64,000 bases of DNA from Thalassotalea mangrovi (GTDB taxonomy: Bacteria > Pseudomonadota > Gammaproteobacteria > Enterobacterales > Alteromonadaceae), in contig NZ_SWDB01000027.1 of the NCBI RefSeq assembly GCF_005116735.1, positions 56,013-120,012 of the forward strand, in the 5' to 3' direction. Position 1 is the stretch's first letter. The number at the start of each line of letters is the position of its first letter. Shown here one piece after another: positions 8,307-18,922 of this stretch. The notes under the pieces are model-generated. The model was not told the DNA's origin. It saw only the letters and a program-made list of their open reading frames with translations, and ran no database searches. Made by a program: the position numbers and the translations under genes.

Positions 8307-11171
8307 TTAGAACTGCATCGTCAGGCTGAACTGGAAGTACTGACCAGTCACATCATAAGCCTCTGATACAGTGTTGATACCAGTACCACCACTGGCAAAA
8401 CCCTGCCCCGCAAACGGCGGTTGCTTGTCAAACAAGTTACGCACATTCACGGTTACATTGGTTGCGTCGGTAATATACCAGGTGGCGAAAATATCATGGT
8501 AAACCACGGAAGGGAAAACGTTGGCCCCTTCCAGGGCAGCAAAGTCAGTAAAGTTAAAGTTACTGCCGTCCACAGAATCCACAGATGAATCCCAGTAGCG
8601 CATGCGCCATGCGAATGCCCAACTATCAAGCTCATAACCCAGGTTCAGGTTGGCTCTATTTTCTGGCGTAAATACCTGGCCGGTAAAATCAATCTCAGAA
8701 CCATCTTCAATGCTGGTCTGGATGTACTCAATCAGGTGGTTCCAGACTAAATCGGCGGTAAAATCGCCAACGCCAGTTTCAAGTCGGTACGACAACTCAA
8801 AATCGATCCCCTGGGTATCAAAGTTATTTTCATTTGATGTACCGGAGTTGACCTCGACCAATGCACCATTGGCGTCACGAATGGCGCCTATTTGACCGGA
8901 TGGATCAGTACAGGTTGGATCAAACGTACTTGGATCAACATCAAAACAGCGAGTAAGCACCGTTGTGCGGCTAGTTGTTGCGATAGCATCCTCAATGGAT
9001 ATATCGTAATAGTCGACGGTCATGGATAGGTCATCGATGATTTGCCAGACAAAACCGGCACTAAAGGTATCGGCCGTTTCTTCCTGTACTGTTGTACTGC
9101 CACCAATCGTACCACCTGTACTTTGTGCCTCTATTTGAGTTAATGCAAACTCACCCTGTGCTGCAACCCGCGCCGCAATTTCAGGAATCGACAAACAGTT
9201 CGCCCGAACATTGGCATCCAGTCCATCTGAGCCGTCAGCTTGTAAATTGTTACAAGGATCCGACACATTGGCGAAAGTCTCACCGCGACCACCGTAAAGA
9301 TCGGCTATATTTGGCGTACGAACAGCCGTCGCAAATGAGGTCCGTAACATCAGGTCATCAAATGGCGAAAATTCAAGGCCTAAATTCCATGTTGTCTGAC
9401 CCCCAACGATTTCATGATCCGCATAACGTGCCGCGGCATCAACAATCAATGCATCTAAAATCGGTAAACTGACCTCAGCATAAACATCATTGGTGTAAAA
9501 GCTGCCATCGGTAGGTTCCGATTTATTGGTACTGGAAGCACCAGTCTGGGCTAAATCACCGGGTTGAAACACGCCTTTTTCCAGGCGGTGTTCAATACCC
9601 GCAGCCAATCCCATGTAACCACCTGGCAACTCAAACGGTAATTCACCGGCGATACTGGCACCGGTAACAAACTGTTCCGCCTGGCCAAATACTTTGGCTG
9701 GAACCTTGATGTAATCAACCGCTTCAGGGGTAACTGTACCTGCACCAAACAAATCCAATGGCACACAGCCTTGTAATACAGCAAGGTCATTACGACATTT
9801 CAAACCGCCCATACCGTCATCTACGACATCAAAGGCTAAAGCAGTACGTTCAATGTTTACCTGGCCACCACTTTCCTGGCGTTGGTCCGTTTTGCCCCAA
9901 CTAATAAAGGCGTTTACAACCCAGCTATCGCTGATGTCCCAGTCAAAACCAGAAGCGATGCGAATGGTGTCACGCTCAACATCGGTAGAACGTGGGCCAA
10001 ATTCCACCATACGACGTACCAGTCCCGGCAACGGGTCATTCAGAGTTAAACCATCAGCGATCAAGGCATCTCTAAGACCTTGCGGTACCATCGGATTGCC
10101 AACCAGCAATCCTACCTCGCCACCGCGATCCGGTAAGTAAACATCGGTAATCGCATCAAATGGTACCGGTTCGATGGTAGAATCATTGGTTTTTGAGGTG
10201 TTCCAGTTAACCTCGGTAAACATTTCCAAGGAGTCGCTGACTTCCTGTTTGATATTTAACGCCGCATATTTACGCTCTATTGGCGTTACCAATTGACGGT
10301 AAGATGCCCGGTTAAACCTGTCACCACTGTCATCACTGGCACCATTAAATGGTGTACCGTCGGTATTGTAACCACCAACGCGGCCCGCTGGCGGGAATGA
10401 AGAAAAAATGTTGCCGATTACTTCATTACCGTCATCGTCAAGGACGATGGCCTGGTCAAATTCGGAAAACTCACGATCAGACGATTTCAGGCCTTTATCA
10501 TCATCGTAACCAATCGCCATGGTGACACTACCAGTGTCCCAGCTGTTACCTGCGGTCATATTAACCGTATATTTTTCCCGGTCGCTTTCGGCGGATATAC
10601 CCGTTTGGGCGTTTAACTCTACCCCTTCGAAATCTTTCCGGGTGATGATGTTAACCACACCGGCGACCGCATCGGAACCGTAAACCGCGGAAGATGCACT
10701 CTTTAGGATCTCTATTCGTTCAATCATCGAGGCGGGAATGGCGTTCAAATCAACCGCATATCCCACAGAGGGAGATACACCCGAAACAAAACGGCGACCA
10801 TTGACTAACACCAGGGTTCTGGATTCACCCAAGTTACGCAAGGCAGTGGTGTTCAGGCCCACCGAACCGGTGGTAAAAGCAGAATTAGATTGGTCAGTAC
10901 CCGCGATAGCAACCGGGGTTTGGTTAAGGACATCGGCGACGTTCAAGGCACCTGTCTCAAGGATGTCATCCCGCCCGATTACGGTAACCGGAACTGGGGT
11001 TTCAAGGTCAGTTCTCTTGATCCGAGAACCGGTAACTTCAATTCGCTCGACTTCTTCAACAGCTTCATCCTGAGCATATACGTTTGTAGAAAGTGAATTT
11101 AACGCGATTAATACTGCACTACTTAAAAACGTTAAAGAACACCGGTGAAAACTAACGGAATTAGTATTCAT
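8307..11171 (-). CDS. TonB-dependent outer-membrane receptor A
   Basis: A 954-aa outer-membrane beta-barrel receptor. Signal peptide ends near NVYAQ; the TonB box region is VERIEVTGSRIKRTDLE; the plug domain (about 50-165) has TRTLVLVNGRRF-like LGESRTLVLVNGRRF and SSAVYGSDAVAGVVNIITRKD; the barrel ends in aromatic ...QYFQFSLTMQF, the sorting signal for the BAM machinery. SD sequence GGGAG lies in a leader shared with the two other receptors here. The family takes up siderophores, glycans, peptides or vitamins; nothing in the sequence fixes the substrate. Plug and barrel resemble the large marine oligopeptide/carbohydrate-type receptors more than siderophore receptors (inference). Confidence 0.93.
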   Translation of the reverse strand: MNTNSVSFHRCSLTFLSSAVLIALNSLSTNVYAQDEAVEEVERIEVTGSRIKRTDLETPVPVTVIGRDDILETGALNVADVLNQTPVAIAGTDQSNSAFTTGSVGLNTTALRNLGESRTLVLVNGRRFVSGVSPSVGYAVDLNAIPASMIERIEILKSASSAVYGSDAVAGVVNIITRKDFEGVELNAQTGISAESDREKYTVNMTAGNSWDTGSVTMAIGYDDDKGLKSSDREFSEFDQAIVLDDDGNEVIGNIFSSFPPAGRVGGYNTDGTPFNGASDDSGDRFNRASYRQLVTPIERKYAALNIKQEVSDSLEMFTEVNWNTSKTNDSTIEPVPFDAITDVYLPDRGGEVGLLVGNPMVPQGLRDALIADGLTLNDPLPGLVRRMVEFGPRSTDVERDTIRIASGFDWDISDSWVVNAFISWGKTDQRQESGGQVNIERTALAFDVVDDGMGGLKCRNDLAVLQGCVPLDLFGAGTVTPEAVDYIKVPAKVFGQAEQFVTGASIAGELPFELPGGYMGLAAGIEHRLEKGVFQPGDLAQTGASSTNKSEPTDGSFYTNDVYAEVSLPILDALIVDAAARYADHEIVGGQTTWNLGLEFSPFDDLMLRTSFATAVRTPNIADLYGGRGETFANVSDPCNNLQADGSDGLDANVRANCLSIPEIAARVAAQGEFALTQIEAQSTGGTIGGSTTVQEETADTFSAGFVWQIIDDLSMTVDYYDISIEDAIATTSRTTVLTRCFDVDPSTFDPTCTDPSGQIGAIRDANGALVEVNSGTSNENNFDTQGIDFELSYRLETGVGDFTADLVWNHLIEYIQTSIEDGSEIDFTGQVFTPENRANLNLGYELDSWAFAWRMRYWDSSVDSVDGSNFNFTDFAALEGANVFPSVVYHDIFATWYITDATNVTVNVRNLFDKQPPFAGQGFASGGTGINTVSEAYDVTGQYFQFSLTMQF

Positions 11172-11613
11172 GGTTTCTCCCTGGACCTTTTCTGGTCTTA
11201 GTTTTTTATATTATTAACATGCAATAAAACAGTGTATTACGAATTAGACCATAGTAAAACTTCAGAAAAATGACAACTTAATGACAATTTCTAACCAAGG
11301 TTTGTGGTATCCATATCGCGCCGCCTTACATTTTTACAGTAACTTTGTTTGATTTTCGTGAGAGACAATGAAACCTGAAAACTGCGCCCTAGCCTTCAAT
11401 ATAAAAGACATTACGAGCTTTTGATTTCACATTAAAGCAGGGTAAAACAGGGGAAAGGCGCTCATTACGACTATTCGATAAACAGATTAAAGTGGGAGCT
11501 GATTTTTTTTAAAAAAATTGTAACTATATATTGCCAGTAAATATCCTTAATACCGGTGGATACCTTGATTTGGTTAGGGTATCTTAACCAAAAAACAAGT
11601 TGTTAGTGACTCC
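11172..11613. other. Divergent promoter region between receptor A and the TPR-oxygenase gene
   Basis: A 440-bp AT-rich gap between two divergent genes. It must hold both promoters. I see no repeat, RNA gene or clear operator in it. Confidence 0.4.
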
Positions 11614-13422
11614 ATGAACACCACCATCAATTTAAATTACATTGTAAATCTGATACATAATAAACAGTACCCACAAGCGCTGCATTTATTACAAAAACTG
11701 TCACGTATCCAGCCAAAGAACCCTGATGTGTGGCATTTGAAGGCTATTGCAGATCAAGCCACAGGAAATACCAAAGAGATTGAAGCTACCCTTCAAAAAG
11801 TATTAAATATTGCGCCTCAACATCGAGCCGCACTCAGTAACCTTGCGATCCACTATAGAAAGCAAGGCGACATAATGAAGGCGTTAACTACATGGAATAG
11901 ACTACTATCATTAAACCCAAATGATATTCGGGCTTTGTATCAATCAGGTCTCCTAAATCACCAGTTGAAAAAGTATTGTGAATCGGAACTGTTGTTAAAA
12001 AAAGCGCTGTTGCTCAATCCTGACAACGTTAATATTAAACTGGCGTTGGGTCAAAGTTACCTACACCAGGAAAAACTGGAATTAGCTGAACAAGAATTTC
12101 AGTCCATCATCGAAAATAGCCCAACAAACATAGCAGCGCTGAATAATCTCGGTATCGTATACAAAAAACAATGCGTTTGGAATAAAGCCATCTTAGTACT
12201 TGAAAAGGGGTTGAGTATGGCACCAAATCAGCCTGAGCTACTAAAAAACCTGGCGAGTTGCCTGACGTTAATGGGGCAGTCGACACAAGCTCAAAAAATC
12301 TATGAAGCTCTGGTAGAAAATCAGCCGGCCGATATTGATGCTCACCACTGGCTAAATCACATACTTTGGGAAAGTCAAAGTAGCGAATTCCTGTCGTCAT
12401 ACAAGCGAGCGATTAAAAAACGCCCTACCGATCTAAATTTGCAGTTAGCCTTAGCGAGAAAGCAACATCAAGCGGGTTTAGTTGATGAGGCTGAACAATC
12501 CTTGTTGGAGTTGCTTCGTCACGATAAAAAACACGGTGGAGCAAATATAGAATTATCGCGGCTATATCAGAGGCAACGAAAGTTCGACCGGGCATTTAAA
12601 CATGCCAAATTAGCGACTTCGCATACAGATAGTGAGATTGCGAAAGAAGAGCTTGGTAAAGCTTATATGGGTATTGAAAAGCCCGAAAGAGCCCTGAAAA
12701 TATTTAATTTACTATTGCAACAGTCTCCCTATCACCAAGGCTGGCTCGCTTATAAATCCATTGCGCTTAGGCTGTTGGGGGATGCTCAATATGATTATTT
12801 ATGTGATTATCAGAAATTTATATTGGCCTGCGAGATTAACGTACCTCAGGGGTATAATAGTATCGAAGAGTTTAATCAGGAACTGGTAACAGTAATTAGC
12901 CAGTACCATTATGCGAAAGCACACCCTCTTGATCAGACTTTAGTGAACGGCAGCCAGACTGGTGAAAAGTTATTCGACTATCAAATACCAATAATAAAGC
13001 AATTGGTAAGTTCGTTTCGGGAACAAATCAGTGCGTTTCTCGCCAACCTGCCTAAAGACCCTAACCATCCTTTGTTACAGAGAAATACCGGCGCCTTTAG
13101 CGAAACGGATTCCTGGTCAGTTATTCTCCAAAGCAGCGGTTTTCATAAAAACCATTATCACCCAGCCGGTTGGTTTAGTAGTGCTTACTACGCCTCGGTT
13201 CCCTCCTGCGTGAGACAATCAGAGTCAGGACAAGGGCATATAAATTTTGGACAACCCGGTTTCGAACTCCCTGTCCCGCTTAGTAGCGAAAAGAGCCTTG
13301 CGCCAAAGCCTGGTTTGTTGGTCTTGTTCCCCTCTTATTTTTGGCATGGCACTACCCCGTTTGAAAGCAATGAAAAAAGAGTCACGACACCGTTTGACAT
13401 TATTCCCAAACAAGCACTTTAA
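11614..13422 (+). CDS. TPR protein with C-terminal 2OG-Fe(II) oxygenase domain
   Basis: A 602-aa cytoplasmic protein with about ten tetratricopeptide repeats (residues 5-380, e.g. PDVWHLKAIADQATGN) and a C-terminal putative 2-oxoglutarate/Fe(II) dioxygenase. Key motifs of that domain are HKNHYHPAGWFSSAYY (about 509), giving the first metal histidine, and FPSYFWHGTTPF followed by KRVTTPFD (about 573-592), giving the distal histidine and the 2OG-binding arginine. No signal peptide. Fits the 2OG-FeII_Oxy_5 type. TPRs probably present the substrate, perhaps a peptide or protein (inference). It sits between receptor genes and is convergent with the TPR-sulfotransferase. Confidence 0.87.
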   Translation: MNTTINLNYIVNLIHNKQYPQALHLLQKLSRIQPKNPDVWHLKAIADQATGNTKEIEATLQKVLNIAPQHRAALSNLAIHYRKQGDIMKALTTWNRLLSLNPNDIRALYQSGLLNHQLKKYCESELLLKKALLLNPDNVNIKLALGQSYLHQEKLELAEQEFQSIIENSPTNIAALNNLGIVYKKQCVWNKAILVLEKGLSMAPNQPELLKNLASCLTLMGQSTQAQKIYEALVENQPADIDAHHWLNHILWESQSSEFLSSYKRAIKKRPTDLNLQLALARKQHQAGLVDEAEQSLLELLRHDKKHGGANIELSRLYQRQRKFDRAFKHAKLATSHTDSEIAKEELGKAYMGIEKPERALKIFNLLLQQSPYHQGWLAYKSIALRLLGDAQYDYLCDYQKFILACEINVPQGYNSIEEFNQELVTVISQYHYAKAHPLDQTLVNGSQTGEKLFDYQIPIIKQLVSSFREQISAFLANLPKDPNHPLLQRNTGAFSETDSWSVILQSSGFHKNHYHPAGWFSSAYYASVPSCVRQSESGQGHINFGQPGFELPVPLSSEKSLAPKPGLLVLFPSYFWHGTTPFESNEKRVTTPFDIIPKQAL

Positions 13423-13478
13423 TTATCCCAAAAATGCTGTATATTCAATGAAGTAAATGAGAAAAACTAGGAGACAAA

Positions 13479-13724
13479 ATGTACATAAACCGACACGCAG
13501 TTTTAATGATTGCATTAACTGCGATAACAGCATGCTCGGGCACCCCTGAGTCAGAGCGCATAGCGCAAAACGATGATGGGAAAATTTGCCGTTATGAAAA
13601 AGTAACGGGCTCTCATATAGGCACACGAATTTGTCGAACCCCTGAGCAAATAGAAAAAGAAAAACAAGATGCTCAAGAAGCATTACGTACATTACAGCGC
13701 GGACGCACAAACAACACCAATTAA
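13479..13724 (+). CDS. Small putative lipoprotein
   Basis: An 81-aa protein with a lipoprotein signal peptide (MYINRHAVLMIALTAITAC, lipobox LTAITAC|S) and a short mature part with the segment KICRYEKVTGSHIGTRICRT, which carries two cysteines that could form a disulfide, then a charged helical tail. A clear SD (AGGAG) is placed seven bases before the ATG. Function unknown; I recall similar small proteins in related marine genomes but cannot name a family. Confidence 0.75.
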   Translation: MYINRHAVLMIALTAITACSGTPESERIAQNDDGKICRYEKVTGSHIGTRICRTPEQIEKEKQDAQEALRTLQRGRTNNTN

Positions 13725-13729
13725 CCAGA

Positions 13730-13764
13730 CAAGCCGATAACACATAATTTTGCGTATCGGCTTG
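13730..13764. terminator. Bidirectional terminator between convergent genes
   Basis: Perfect 10-bp arms CAAGCCGATA / TATCGGCTTG with a 15-nt loop, then a T-rich stretch on the plus strand. It separates the small lipoprotein gene from the convergent TPR-sulfotransferase gene. Confidence 0.7.
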
Positions 13765-13829
13765 CTGTTCTTCTTTTTAGACTAACACCCCGTCATGTTA
13801 ACAACGTCTTACTTATATAAAAGCGTCAA

Positions 13830-15455
13830 TCAAGAATGATTCGCTAAATGCATGCGATAATTTTTCCACTTATCTAGCGATGTTTGAAACAAAGGCTCTC
13901 GGACTTTCCAAACGCTTGCCGTCTGTACCGCATTTGTGGCGTTATGAAAATTAAAACAATCTGGTTCAAAGTTTAAATCCAGCCGACCCAGTAAGGTTGT
14001 CACAGTCTCGGTGAAATTCGTAACCATATCCTCGTATTTAACAACTATAATGTCGTCTTTATACTTCTCCTGAAATGCCTGCAACCATTTTTGCTGAACC
14101 GAGCATACATCTAAAATATCTTGCACCCTCGTCGCATAAGATTGACTTGGCCCAAGCCTTAAAAATAAAACCGATAAAGCGATATCGAGTGGATTACGTT
14201 GCGTAATGATAAACTTGGCATCAGGTAACATCGCTTTTATCAGGGGGATATTAACAATATTATCCGGCCTTTTATCAGTTACCAGTTTTTGCCCACTGTC
14301 ATAAGAACTCAGCAGTTCGACATATTGGTTACGCCAACTACTCAGCATTTGTTCGTTCACCTGGTTGGTACCGGACGAGAAATTTCTTTGGATAAATTCG
14401 CGTAACTTAGTGAAAAATGCGAGTTCTCCAGCTGGCGTTATCTGACTATGGCATCCTAAAACCTGCTCCAGCAATGTGGAGCCTGAGCGAAACATTCCAC
14501 AAATAAACACGGGAACTGGGCTCGGCATTGGCGGGGGTGAAGAACTTAAGCCATCGACATATGCCGTTAATTTTTTCACTCTACTTGCATATTCCTCAAG
14601 GTCAAATTGAGGGTTTACCTGTCTGTTTAACTCATTCGCCTGCAAAGCCGATTGGAACGCGTTATCAAATTGCCCCAACTTATCGAACAAATGAGCCCTT
14701 GCATAATGCAGATTAATTTTGTCTGACAAATTCAGGTTAGTTATATTAAGTGCCTGGTCAATTGCATGAAGTACTTTTAATTGCTTAGCTTTGCCGGTCA
14801 CCAACTCTGCTAATCGGGATAAAGCATCGCAGTGAAACGGTTCCAGGACGAGGATATTTTCAAGAAGCTGTTGTGCCTCCAGCCGGTTTCCCATTTCTTC
14901 ATAAAGCGTGGCTAAATTAAACATTGCAATGATGTAGTCTGGCTTTAAGGACAGCGCTTTTTGAAGGTGGGTAATCGCCTTATGTCTATCAGCATTTACC
15001 AATAGTTGAGCAATGGCGACATATACCTCCTCCGGTTTGTCTACGCCCCTATCCAGCGCCTGTTGATAAGCAGCAACTGCATCGTCATTTGCCCCAGACT
15101 TAGCCAGATAATAACCATAGTTGAAATAGTCATTCGGATTCACGTCATTTGACTGTAACCTAACAAGCTCTATTGCTTTAGCTGCGTAAATGAAAAGCCC
15201 CTGTTGGCTGGAGAATTTCAGTAAATCCTGAAACAACGTCTGATGTTCTGGAGCCAGTGTCAGCAATTTAAACATGCTCTGACAAGCTTTTTCGATTTGC
15301 CCCTGTTGCAGGTATAAGTTAATCAATTGATTGATATGCGCTTTATTTTGGGGATTACTTTGGTGGAGATTTTCTAATGCCTGGATGCTCTGATCTTTGC
15401 CCCCAAGGCTAACGTTCTTTTTTACTATTTGGGCGGTATGCTCAAAATCAGTCAT
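13830..15455 (-). CDS. TPR-repeat sulfotransferase
   Basis: A 541-aa protein with tetratricopeptide repeats in the first ~300 residues and a sulfotransferase domain after. The 5'-phosphosulfate loop is PVFICGMFRSGSTLLEQVL (about 314-332); the 3'-phosphate-binding part is TDKRPDNIVNIPLIKAMLPDAKFIITQRNPLDIALS; a third conserved segment is IIVVKYEDMV. It would transfer sulfate from PAPS to an alcohol, amine or tyrosine. No signal peptide, so cytoplasmic. Such proteins are often next to TonB-dependent receptors in marine Gammaproteobacteria; the acceptor is unknown. CysDN, which starts PAPS synthesis, is encoded 12 kb away. Confidence 0.9.
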   Translation of the reverse strand: MTDFEHTAQIVKKNVSLGGKDQSIQALENLHQSNPQNKAHINQLINLYLQQGQIEKACQSMFKLLTLAPEHQTLFQDLLKFSSQQGLFIYAAKAIELVRLQSNDVNPNDYFNYGYYLAKSGANDDAVAAYQQALDRGVDKPEEVYVAIAQLLVNADRHKAITHLQKALSLKPDYIIAMFNLATLYEEMGNRLEAQQLLENILVLEPFHCDALSRLAELVTGKAKQLKVLHAIDQALNITNLNLSDKINLHYARAHLFDKLGQFDNAFQSALQANELNRQVNPQFDLEEYASRVKKLTAYVDGLSSSPPPMPSPVPVFICGMFRSGSTLLEQVLGCHSQITPAGELAFFTKLREFIQRNFSSGTNQVNEQMLSSWRNQYVELLSSYDSGQKLVTDKRPDNIVNIPLIKAMLPDAKFIITQRNPLDIALSVLFLRLGPSQSYATRVQDILDVCSVQQKWLQAFQEKYKDDIIVVKYEDMVTNFTETVTTLLGRLDLNFEPDCFNFHNATNAVQTASVWKVREPLFQTSLDKWKNYRMHLANHS

Positions 15456-15532
15456 AATTCGTGGTATCGCTCTTATTGATTCCTAATGCACATTAATACC
15501 GTAAATTGATGTTAATATGAAACAATTCGCAT

Positions 15533-15560
15533 AAAAAAAGCGATGCCGAAGCATCGCTTT
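15533..15560 (-). terminator. Terminator of the second TonB receptor gene
   Basis: GCGATGC / GCATCGC stem with a CGAA loop, extended by A/T pairs and a run of seven T on the minus strand, 20 bp after the receptor stop. Confidence 0.88.
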
Positions 15561-15579
15561 TATCTCAATTACTTTCTCA

Positions 15580-18438
15580 TTAGAAAGTAATTGTTGTACC
15601 TACGTAGAAGTTACGACCGATGTAGTGATACAAGGTAGTATCCGTGTTTGAATCGTCGTAATCTGAGTAGTAAGGCGGCTCTTCATCTGTCAAGTTGTCG
15701 ATACCACCACGAATTGAGATATTATCTGTGATGTACCATGACGCACTAATGTTATGAGACATGAACGAATCCGCTGTTGGAGCATAATAATCTGCCGGAT
15801 CGTCACCACCTAAGGCAACAGACTCAGTTGTTAACTCATCCACCCATAACAGGTTATAAGCAACAGCCCAACTATCACCGCGTACCTGAGCGCCAAAGTT
15901 ATGCTTCCACTCTGGAATAGAACCAGAGCCAGAAGAACCTACGCCAACGTAGTCGACTGTATCTTCACCCGCGAAACTTTGAACTTCCCAATTCTCGATA
16001 TAAGATGCTTCCCAATCGAAATTCCAGTCCAGACCTAACATTTCAATGTTGTATTGAATGTTATAGTCGATACCGCTAAGAGCCCAGATAGAAAGGTTGT
16101 CGTTAGTAGCTGGAGTACCGTCGAAGTCACCTACAGCGTTACGCACAACACCTGTACAGAATGAGTTAGAACCACCAACACCACCTGCAGAGCCAGCGCC
16201 GTAACATTGTGTCAGACGAGTACCTACACCAATAGAGCTGATAACATTTTCAACTTCAATATCATAATAATCAACAGTAAAGCTCAAACCTTCAAATGGT
16301 TCTACGACCAAACCTACAGTAAAGGTGTCAGCCGTTTCAGGACCTAGATCCGGGTTACCACCAACAACAGCACGTACCTGGCCGTTACCTTGACTCCAAG
16401 AGCCATCGCCTGGGATCAAACCATTTGCAACGTCATTCGCACAAGCCGCAGCATATTGCGCGTTCTCGTTAGGACCACCTACACCATTACATGGATCGCT
16501 GTAGTTCGTGTAAGAGTCAGATTGACCGCCGAACAACTCTCCAACAGTCGGAGCGCGGAATGCGGTAGACGCTACAGAACGAAGCATAATAATGTCGTTC
16601 ATTCTCCAGGTTAAACCTAGTTTCCAGGTGTTGTCTGAACCAAAGGTATCGTAGTCGAAGAAACGCATAGCCGCTTCTAAGTCAACGCTTTGAGCCAGTG
16701 GTAAATCAGATAGTACAGGAACCACTAATTCTACAAACGCTTCGTCTACTTTGTAGCCACCCGCTGTCGGTTGTACCGCGTTACCTGAACCAATACCAGA
16801 AGAAGAGAATGCATCTGGCTGGTTAAACGCTGATTCTTCACGATGTTCGATACCTGCAGCAAAACCAAGTGCACCCGCCGGCAAGCTGAATAAGTCGCCA
16901 GAGACACTTGCGCCCATATGGTGCATTTCAGTACCTGATGTCCCTTGGTCGGTATAGCGTAGGTACGCTGCATCGGCTTCACTGATGCTACCTAAACCAA
17001 AGTAATTGATACATGGTTGAGAAGGATCGTTACCGTCAACAGTGTAATTATCCGGAGTACCGGTTACCGTTACGCCCACACAGTTTTCGTTAACTGATTT
17101 AATGGCGTTTTCCATGTTAATGTAGTTTTTAGAACGATCGATCGCGCTGTTACGGCCGTATGTGTAAAACGCGTTCCAGGAATAATCGCCGATCATGCCT
17201 TCGAAACCAGCAGTTAACTGTACTGAGTTAACTTCCTGCTCGAATACACGAGGACCGACTTCCTGCATACGACGCAGAGGATAAATCGTTTCATCAACGC
17301 CCGGAGTTCCAAAGTCATAAAGACCTACAAACGGATAGATACCTGGATCTGAGCTCATCGTCCAGTTACGACCATTTGCACCATACGCATAATAAATTGG
17401 CTGTGGAGCCATTTGCTGTGTTGAGTGACGATTTGTATAAAAACCTTCCGCGAAGAAGTTAGTGTTATCAGAAATCTCGTAATTACCCAAAACTGAAACG
17501 TTATAGCGAGTAGCAGGAGTAAACAGGTATGAAGATGCTGAATAGTTATAGCGATCGTTACCCTCACCACCATTGATCCAATCGTGATAACCAAGCGGAG
17601 ACGTTGAACCGTTTCCACCAGGCTCAAATTGAACACGACGGCCGTCAGGCAAAAATGCGTTCATACCAAGCGAGAAAGACGAACCGGCACAGTAAAGGGA
17701 CGGGTTTCCATTCTCATCGATCTCTTCAGCGATAGGACACGCAGAATATGGGCGATCTGCTTGACGAACTTCACCACGGTCATAATAACCTAAGTTTACC
17801 GTGATGTTACCCTTGTCACTTGAAAGTCCAAATGTTGTACTGATACTAGATTCATCACCGTCACCTTCCGAGGTTTCTGAATAGCTGGCATCAAACTCAA
17901 AACCTTCAAAATCATTGCGCATAATGATGTTAACCACACCAGCAATGGCGTCAGAACCGTATACAGCAGAAGCACCATCTTTCAATACTTCGATACGCTT
18001 AACGGCGGCCATAGGAATGGTGTTTAAGTCGACGGTTGCTGTTGCACCAGTACCTGAAGCAACCATACGGCGACCATTTACAAGAACTAGCGTACGGTTT
18101 GAGCCTAAGCCACGAAGGTTAACGGTTGCATTACCATTACCACCGTTGTTCACAGCAGCTGTTAGACCACCCGACTGTGCTGTAAGATTTTGTAGCGCAT
18201 CAGCAACGTTGGAAATACCCTGAATTTTCATGTCTTCGGTAGTGATAACACTAACTGGAGAAGCACTTTCAAGGTCTGCACGTTTGATACGTGAGCCTGT
18301 AACCTCAATACGCTCAACTTCTTCTTCAACAACAGCTTCTTCAGCAAATGCATAAGAAGAAGCCGTATTTAAAGCCATTAATACAGCAGTGCTGACTAAT
18401 GAAGTGCGGCCAAAAAAGCCACTATTATTATTTTTCAT
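15580..18438 (-). CDS. TonB-dependent outer-membrane receptor B
   Basis: A 952-aa receptor. I start it at ATG 18438 (MKNNNSGFFGRTSLVSTAVL), which has SD GGGAG eight bases upstream and begins the signal peptide ending near YAFAEE; an earlier in-frame ATG at 18522 lacks these. TonB-box region VERIEVTGSRIKRADLE, plug with NRTLVLVNGRRMV and GASAVYGSDAIAGVVNIIMRND, and a barrel ending NFYVGTTITF. Terminator directly downstream, so probably monocistronic. Substrate not deducible. Confidence 0.93.
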   Translation of the reverse strand: MKNNNSGFFGRTSLVSTAVLMALNTASSYAFAEEAVVEEEVERIEVTGSRIKRADLESASPVSVITTEDMKIQGISNVADALQNLTAQSGGLTAAVNNGGNGNATVNLRGLGSNRTLVLVNGRRMVASGTGATATVDLNTIPMAAVKRIEVLKDGASAVYGSDAIAGVVNIIMRNDFEGFEFDASYSETSEGDGDESSISTTFGLSSDKGNITVNLGYYDRGEVRQADRPYSACPIAEEIDENGNPSLYCAGSSFSLGMNAFLPDGRRVQFEPGGNGSTSPLGYHDWINGGEGNDRYNYSASSYLFTPATRYNVSVLGNYEISDNTNFFAEGFYTNRHSTQQMAPQPIYYAYGANGRNWTMSSDPGIYPFVGLYDFGTPGVDETIYPLRRMQEVGPRVFEQEVNSVQLTAGFEGMIGDYSWNAFYTYGRNSAIDRSKNYINMENAIKSVNENCVGVTVTGTPDNYTVDGNDPSQPCINYFGLGSISEADAAYLRYTDQGTSGTEMHHMGASVSGDLFSLPAGALGFAAGIEHREESAFNQPDAFSSSGIGSGNAVQPTAGGYKVDEAFVELVVPVLSDLPLAQSVDLEAAMRFFDYDTFGSDNTWKLGLTWRMNDIIMLRSVASTAFRAPTVGELFGGQSDSYTNYSDPCNGVGGPNENAQYAAACANDVANGLIPGDGSWSQGNGQVRAVVGGNPDLGPETADTFTVGLVVEPFEGLSFTVDYYDIEVENVISSIGVGTRLTQCYGAGSAGGVGGSNSFCTGVVRNAVGDFDGTPATNDNLSIWALSGIDYNIQYNIEMLGLDWNFDWEASYIENWEVQSFAGEDTVDYVGVGSSGSGSIPEWKHNFGAQVRGDSWAVAYNLLWVDELTTESVALGGDDPADYYAPTADSFMSHNISASWYITDNISIRGGIDNLTDEEPPYYSDYDDSNTDTTLYHYIGRNFYVGTTITF

Positions 18439-18922
18439 AACTACTCCCTGGAGTTTTTTATTTTTTCTTGCTTTTTTAAATTGTTTTAATATTTGTTTAC
18501 AACTTAAACAACGCCGTAACAATTTATTTCAATATTATTTGTTTGACAAGACTTGACAAATTAAAAAACACCTACTAACGGTTCATTTTCTCAACACTTT
18601 AGAAAATCTCATTCATAAAAATTCGCATATGTGAAGAAAAAGTGAATAAACGCTTTTAAAATCCGGTTTTTTCGTACGAAAAAACGGGTAGTAATAGTAA
18701 GGGTTAGTTTACGGGCACTCAGCCGATATTATGGTTAACAATTCGACTGAATATCGGTTGCGTTATTTAATGCAGAATATTGCTCAAAAGAAAGATGCTT
18801 TGCATATTTATTCAGGCAAAACGAAAAGCAAAAAAATGTTTATGGTGTGCTGAATTTTTCGGGATTACTGCCGAATATTTGTTCATCCCGATATAAATAT
18901 GTATATGGGGCTTGAATAACTG
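18439..18922. other. Upstream region of receptor B, with a TTCGTACGAA palindrome
   Basis: A 484-bp AT-rich gap between receptor B and the methyltransferase gene, both on the minus strand. The one feature I see is an 18-bp perfect palindrome at 18667-18684 centred on TTCGTACGAA, about 230 bp ahead of the receptor start. The 10-bp core recurs at 22893-22902. It may be an operator. Confidence 0.45.
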